Shown here: positions 60,514 to 64,000 of the stretch, piece after piece
Layout: each line of letters starts with the position of its first letter
Position numbering within the stretch: the first letter of the stretch is position 1
DNA from: Vibrio tasmaniensis
GTDB taxonomy: Bacteria; Pseudomonadota; Gammaproteobacteria; Enterobacterales; Vibrionaceae
DNA: 64,000 bases
NCBI RefSeq assembly: GCF_024347635.1
Contig: NZ_AP025511.1
Location: 1,364,001-1,428,000, forward strand
Reading direction: 5' to 3'
Program-made: the position numbers and the translations under genes
The notes under the pieces: model-generated
Told to the model about the DNA's origin: nothing
Databases searched by the model: none
What the model saw: only the letters and a program-made list of their open reading frames with translations

Positions 60514-60583
60514 TAAGTTAAGCATTAGTTAGCTGGTGTATTTATAAGAAGTAATCTGTATTTAAGAATAGTCCGAGAAATCC

Positions 60584-60817
60584 ATGGTCATAACGTTTAA
60601 AAGTGGAAAAGTCATTGCAACGGCACATGAGCTGGTTGTTCGTTTGGATGGTGAGCACAGAGTAACGCTACAAGCTCAAGTTGATGCAATCCAACTGATA
60701 GGAAAAGGGGCAAATGTCATTTCAGCGAATGGTTCTGAATGCAAGTGGTCGATAAAATTAGACAACGAACAGCAGCTTCGAGAAATTGCCAGTGAAATCG
60801 GCTGCGATGTGATGTAA
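60584..60817 (+). CDS. DUF3389 family protein
   Basis: This 77-residue protein matches DUF3389, a small family seen in vibrios. It is a compact alpha/beta domain (MVITFKSGKVIATAHELVVRL, then EQQLREIASEIGCDVM). It has no signal peptide or membrane segment, and function is unknown. The Shine-Dalgarno is weak (CGAGAAATCC). Confidence 0.8.
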   Translation: MVITFKSGKVIATAHELVVRLDGEHRVTLQAQVDAIQLIGKGANVISANGSECKWSIKLDNEQQLREIASEIGCDVM

Positions 60818-60971
60818 TCGTATACTGAAAAAGTACTTAGACCTTCTATTTTAATCAAATCTTCGGATACCATACCTAATAAATCGTAAGAAAATTACAT
60901 CAGTAAGATTGATTTTAAGTCTTAAAATAGGGAAACTGAATTCAATGTCCTTTGAATAAGTTTTCCTCTTT

Positions 60972-62663
60972 ATGAGCAGCCCAAGACTTCGCGTTCAATT
61001 TGAAACCCTGTTTGAATACTTCGATGGTAAAGATTCTGATGTTCAGCTCGACGACATCACGGATGTGCTTTGTTGTACCCGTCGTAATGCCCGGATGGTA
61101 CTCAATAAGCTTGAAGAAGAAGGGTGGGTTGAGTGGTTACCTGCGGCGGGTCGAGGCAAGTTATCTCAACTTATTTTTAAGCAGAATCGTTGCGATGTCA
61201 GTGAAAATTTAGCGAGACGCTACTTACAAGAAGGTAAAATTGGACAAGCGCTGTCAGTGCTTGATCACAATGCAGCCAAGTTGACTCAGGTTATTCAAAA
61301 TTACTTGGGTGTACAGTATCAAGAAGGTGAGCAGGTTATTCGTTTACCTTATTACCGACCGCTTTCTATGCTTAACCCAACAAAGTCGATGCGACGATCT
61401 GAGCAGCATATTACCTGTCAGGTATTCAGTGGGTTAACACGTTTGGATGAGAACGATCAATTACAGCCCGATCTTGCTCATTCATGGCAAAAAATCAGCG
61501 ATTATCAATGGCGATTCTTCTTGAGACCTGGAGTCCGTTTTCATAACGGCGAGCCTCTCTTAACCAATCATGTTGTGGATACGCTGCTAGCGCTCGAACC
61601 TCTCAATATGTTCTCACACATAAAAGACGTCTCTTCTCCAGCAAACTGCGTGGTTGATGTCTTTTTAACGCGACCAGATAAACACTTCCCAGTCGCTCTG
61701 ACTGAATCCGTTGCCAAAGTCACCTTACCGATGATTTTACGTGGTGAAGACTACGATATTCGACCGATTGGTACAGGCCCGTATCGCATTGAAAAGAATG
61801 ATGATAAACAACTCGTATTAACGGCTTTCAACGGATATTTTGGTTTTAGGCCATTGATTGATCGTGTTGAGGTTTGGGTCGTTGATGAGGCCTACTCTTC
61901 AATGGTTTACCCAAGTCTTTCTAAGCCTGTAATGGCTGACCGTGGTGATAGCGACGAAGTCGAACTTGACCCCGGCTGTACCTATTTACTGTTGAATCGA
62001 AAAAAGGGCATCGCACATGATCCTGCATGGGCGCAATTCTTATCTAATACTTTGAATGCCGCCGATTTGTTTGTACACATTCCGAAAGAAACTGTTATCG
62101 ATTTGGGAGTGTTACACGCTTATGGGATAAAGCCCGGTTGGTATGACATCAAGTTGAACACGCCGGTTTGTCCACCAGCGAATGCGAAACCAACCATTAG
62201 ATTGGCTTACCAATGCCAACACCCAATGTTTCCAACACTTGCGAAGGCTATTGTTACAGTGTTGAAGCAATATGACGTCGACGTTGAACTTTATGGTTAC
62301 GAAACCGATCCTCCACACGCCGATAATGTCGATATTTGGATTAATCCAATGGGTATCGCTAACAATAGAGATGACGCGTTAGCGGGCTGGTTGATGGATT
62401 ACAGCTTTCTCGATGAATCTAGCCCGGCAGAAGACTTCGATCAATGGTGTCACATGATCGATCGTTGGCGCTCGGGCGAATTCGAGCAATTCCCAGCGAG
62501 ACAGTTAGGTAAACAATTGGTGCAAAGCAATCAATTGATTCCAATGTTCCACTGTTGGTTAGGCGTTAACAAAGATCAATGCGGTACGCTGCAGAACGCC
62601 AAGTGCAATGCATTGGGTTGGTTCGACTTTAGCCAAGTTTGGGTAAAACCGGACGTTGACTAA
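60972..62663 (+). CDS. sgrR: SgrR-family regulator with solute-binding domain
   Basis: The 563-residue protein has an N-terminal winged helix-turn-helix (about 20-65) and a C-terminal domain like ABC-transporter substrate-binding proteins (about 120-550; RLPYYRPLSMLNPT, QPDLAHSWQKISDYQWRFFLRPGVRFHNGEPL). SgrR controls sugar-phosphate stress in enterobacteria through the sRNA SgrS. No SgrS-like RNA is seen upstream here. The effector is probably a small sugar or peptide. A DMT transporter follows 30 bp downstream. Confidence 0.87.
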   Translation: MSSPRLRVQFETLFEYFDGKDSDVQLDDITDVLCCTRRNARMVLNKLEEEGWVEWLPAAGRGKLSQLIFKQNRCDVSENLARRYLQEGKIGQALSVLDHNAAKLTQVIQNYLGVQYQEGEQVIRLPYYRPLSMLNPTKSMRRSEQHITCQVFSGLTRLDENDQLQPDLAHSWQKISDYQWRFFLRPGVRFHNGEPLLTNHVVDTLLALEPLNMFSHIKDVSSPANCVVDVFLTRPDKHFPVALTESVAKVTLPMILRGEDYDIRPIGTGPYRIEKNDDKQLVLTAFNGYFGFRPLIDRVEVWVVDEAYSSMVYPSLSKPVMADRGDSDEVELDPGCTYLLLNRKKGIAHDPAWAQFLSNTLNAADLFVHIPKETVIDLGVLHAYGIKPGWYDIKLNTPVCPPANAKPTIRLAYQCQHPMFPTLAKAIVTVLKQYDVDVELYGYETDPPHADNVDIWINPMGIANNRDDALAGWLMDYSFLDESSPAEDFDQWCHMIDRWRSGEFEQFPARQLGKQLVQSNQLIPMFHCWLGVNKDQCGTLQNAKCNALGWFDFSQVWVKPDVD

Positions 62664-62693
62664 GACCAGAGATAACTTGATTAGGACAACACG

Positions 62694-63599
62694 ATGCAAA
62701 CGGTGATGATCACATTTATAACGCTGGTGGCGTTTGCTGCAAATTCAGTGTTGTGTCGTTGGGCTTTGATGGATCAAACCATTGATCCTTTGAGTTTCTC
62801 GATCGTTCGTATCATATCGGGTGCGCTTACACTTCTGATTTTAACTTTATCTTCCCACTGTAAGTCTAGAGAGGAGCTAGTAAACAACGACACGTCGGTA
62901 GAAACAAAGCTCAAATTACCGTTTCAATTCACATCAATATTGTCACTCCTCGTTTATATGTTTGGCTTCTCGTTTGCTTACTTAGAGCTTGGTGCAGGTC
63001 TCGGTGCTTTGGTTCTGTTTGTCGCGGTTCAATTTACAATGATTGCCGCGCACTTATTTTCTGGCAACAGAATGTCATTGCTTGAGTGGAGCGGCTGTTT
63101 GTTATCCGTCGCCGGGCTTGTTTACTTACTCATGCCAACGGAGTCGAGGCAGGCACCGGACTTAGTTTCCATCATCTTGATGTCTCTGGCTGGAGTTGGG
63201 TGGGGCATTTACACATTGGCAGGAAAGAAATCACCAAACGCACTGCAATCGACGACTGCCAATTTTAGTTTCAGCTCGTTAGCTATTCTTGTGGTTATAA
63301 GCTTGCTCGTTTTGATACCTAATGCGTTACCGCGAATCTCTATTACCGAGCAAGGACTAATTTACGCGGTAATGTCTGGTTCGGTGGCTTCTGGTGTGGG
63401 TTATAGTTTGTGGTATTACGTGGTGAAAAAACTGGATACAGTGGTTGCATCCATTGCACAGCTTTCTGTTCCCGTTATCGCGACACTTGGTGGCGTTTTG
63501 TTGTTATCTGAACCTGTTACTATGCAATTTATTATCTCATCGACTGTTATCTTACTTGGGATAAGCTTGGTTCTTATCGCACCTAAACTTAAGAAATAA
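62694..63599 (+). CDS. EamA/DMT-family transporter
   Basis: The 301-residue protein has ten membrane helices in two EamA repeats (about 1-145 and 155-301, with an LCRWALMDQTIDPL motif early in the first). It is probably a small-metabolite exporter. It starts 30 bp after sgrR, so it is probably co-transcribed, filling the position that setA (a sugar exporter) holds next to sgrR in E. coli. Confidence 0.88.
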   Translation: MQTVMITFITLVAFAANSVLCRWALMDQTIDPLSFSIVRIISGALTLLILTLSSHCKSREELVNNDTSVETKLKLPFQFTSILSLLVYMFGFSFAYLELGAGLGALVLFVAVQFTMIAAHLFSGNRMSLLEWSGCLLSVAGLVYLLMPTESRQAPDLVSIILMSLAGVGWGIYTLAGKKSPNALQSTTANFSFSSLAILVVISLLVLIPNALPRISITEQGLIYAVMSGSVASGVGYSLWYYVVKKLDTVVASIAQLSVPVIATLGGVLLLSEPVTMQFIISSTVILLGISLVLIAPKLKK

Positions 63600-63620
63600 A
63601 GGGTTCAATCATTATCTTCT

Positions 63621-63872
63621 ATGGCTAAACCAAACAAAAAACAACCGACCAAAACGGTTCAGATTTTCTGTGCCAAATGCAAAACGCAACTTTTTAAGTA
63701 TCGAAAAGGCGGCAAAGGTGCACTCGTGAAGTGTTTTAAGGAACGTATTGTTGAAGATTTCACGAAAGAGCCATGTGTGTGCCCGGAATGTGGGATTGAA
63801 TTTGCGCGAGATACCTTAGTCAGAGGTACGCCAGCCTACAAGTTTGTGGGTGGCAAGGTAACTATGAAATAG
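63621..63872 (+). CDS. Small zinc-ribbon protein
   Basis: This 83-residue protein has a four-cysteine pattern (CAKC near 18 and CPEC near 55) with a basic start (MAKPNKKQPTKTVQIF). A further CV pair and Lys-rich tail suggest zinc binding and RNA or protein contact. It follows the transporter by 21 bp. The family is not recognised with certainty. Confidence 0.7.
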   Translation: MAKPNKKQPTKTVQIFCAKCKTQLFKYRKGGKGALVKCFKERIVEDFTKEPCVCPECGIEFARDTLVRGTPAYKFVGGKVTMK

Positions 63873-63883
63873 TAGAGAAAATA

Positions 63884-63915
63884 AATGCCACAGCACAGTT
63901 TGCGTGTGGCATTTC
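63884..63915. terminator. Terminator after the zinc-ribbon gene
   Basis: AAATGCCACA / TGTGGCATTT, 10-bp perfect stem with a 12-base loop. It also lies just beyond the stop of the partial gene at the right edge. Confidence 0.8.
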
Positions 63916-63933
63916 AAAGTTGCTTTTTATGCT

Positions 63934-64000
63934 CAGGATAAAGAATCGAAGTTAATGAGCTCTAACTCTGCCTTGAAGTTTAAGAAGGAATAGCGAGACA
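63934..64000 (-). CDS. Partial C-terminus of a minus-strand gene (cut by window edge)
   Basis: A minus-strand frame ends at TGA (63934-63936) and stays open to the edge, reading SRYSFLNFKAELELINFDSLS. The hairpin at 63884-63915 in the correct place supports a real gene end. It is too short to assign a family. Confidence 0.4.

Noticed and set aside
1..64000. Any CRISPR, toxin-antitoxin, restriction or prophage system
   Set aside because: No repeat-spacer array, no paired toxin and antitoxin genes, no methylase or phage genes were seen. The OLD-family protein looks like YbjD and stands alone, so I do not call it a defence system.

Overview
The window reads as ordinary gamma-proteobacterial chromosome of moderate GC and dense coding. 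It most likely comes from a Vibrio, and from its second chromosome. The evidence is the glyA-gcvH-gcvP / XRE-cupin regulator / gcvT arrangement, a VolA-type surface lipase next to a FadL porin, a GlyGly-CTERM trypsin-like protease, a DUF3389 gene and the general gene content. Species (perhaps the Splendidus clade) is inference only. I see no rRNA, tRNA, CRISPR array, prophage or integron. The only mobile-element trace is the tail of an IS4-like transposase at the left edge.

Layout. 1-17 kb is a one-carbon and purine block: glycine cleavage genes (gcvP, gcvH, gcvT), a second-type glyA, formate-tetrahydrofolate ligase (fhs) and inosine/guanosine kinase (gsk). PurR-like palindromes lie in the leaders of gcvT and fhs. 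A secreted protease, arfB, a HAD phosphatase and a diguanylate cyclase are interspersed. 17-24 kb holds creA, small lipoproteins, an HD-GYP phosphodiesterase, a chemoreceptor and tyrP, which has a perfect TyrR box. 25-33 kb holds acpH, an RhlE-type helicase and a TetR-controlled RND efflux operon with two adaptor proteins. 33-41 kb holds an EAL protein, an orphan gene in AT-rich DNA, a cytochrome b561/YceI pair and an unusual formate-nitrite channel fused to CBS domains, with a divergent LysR regulator. 41-49 kb holds a YbjD/OLD-family nuclease with a His/Asn/Gly-rich insert, a 5'-nucleotidase-like enzyme, a TerC/Alx protein behind a manganese (yybP-ykoY) riboswitch, a DUF1127-like peptide gene and a second RNA helicase. 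49-64 kb holds an aaeXAB-like efflux operon with a LysR regulator, phnA, volA-fadL, M50 and M48 proteases, a thioesterase, sgrR with a DMT transporter, and zinc-ribbon proteins.

Several starts were moved to the codon with the better ribosome binding site, and four genes too short for ordinary ORF calling were added: a small lipoprotein, a 42-aa acidic protein, a 31-aa membrane peptide, and an edge fragment on the minus strand.

No large undescribed system is obvious. The items most worth following are the FNT-CBS fusion with a well-formed internal start, the metal-ligand-rich repeat insert in the YbjD-like protein, the six-copy 18-bp repeat after the DUF1127-like gene, the nested hairpin after terC, and the shared PurR/TyrR-type operators.
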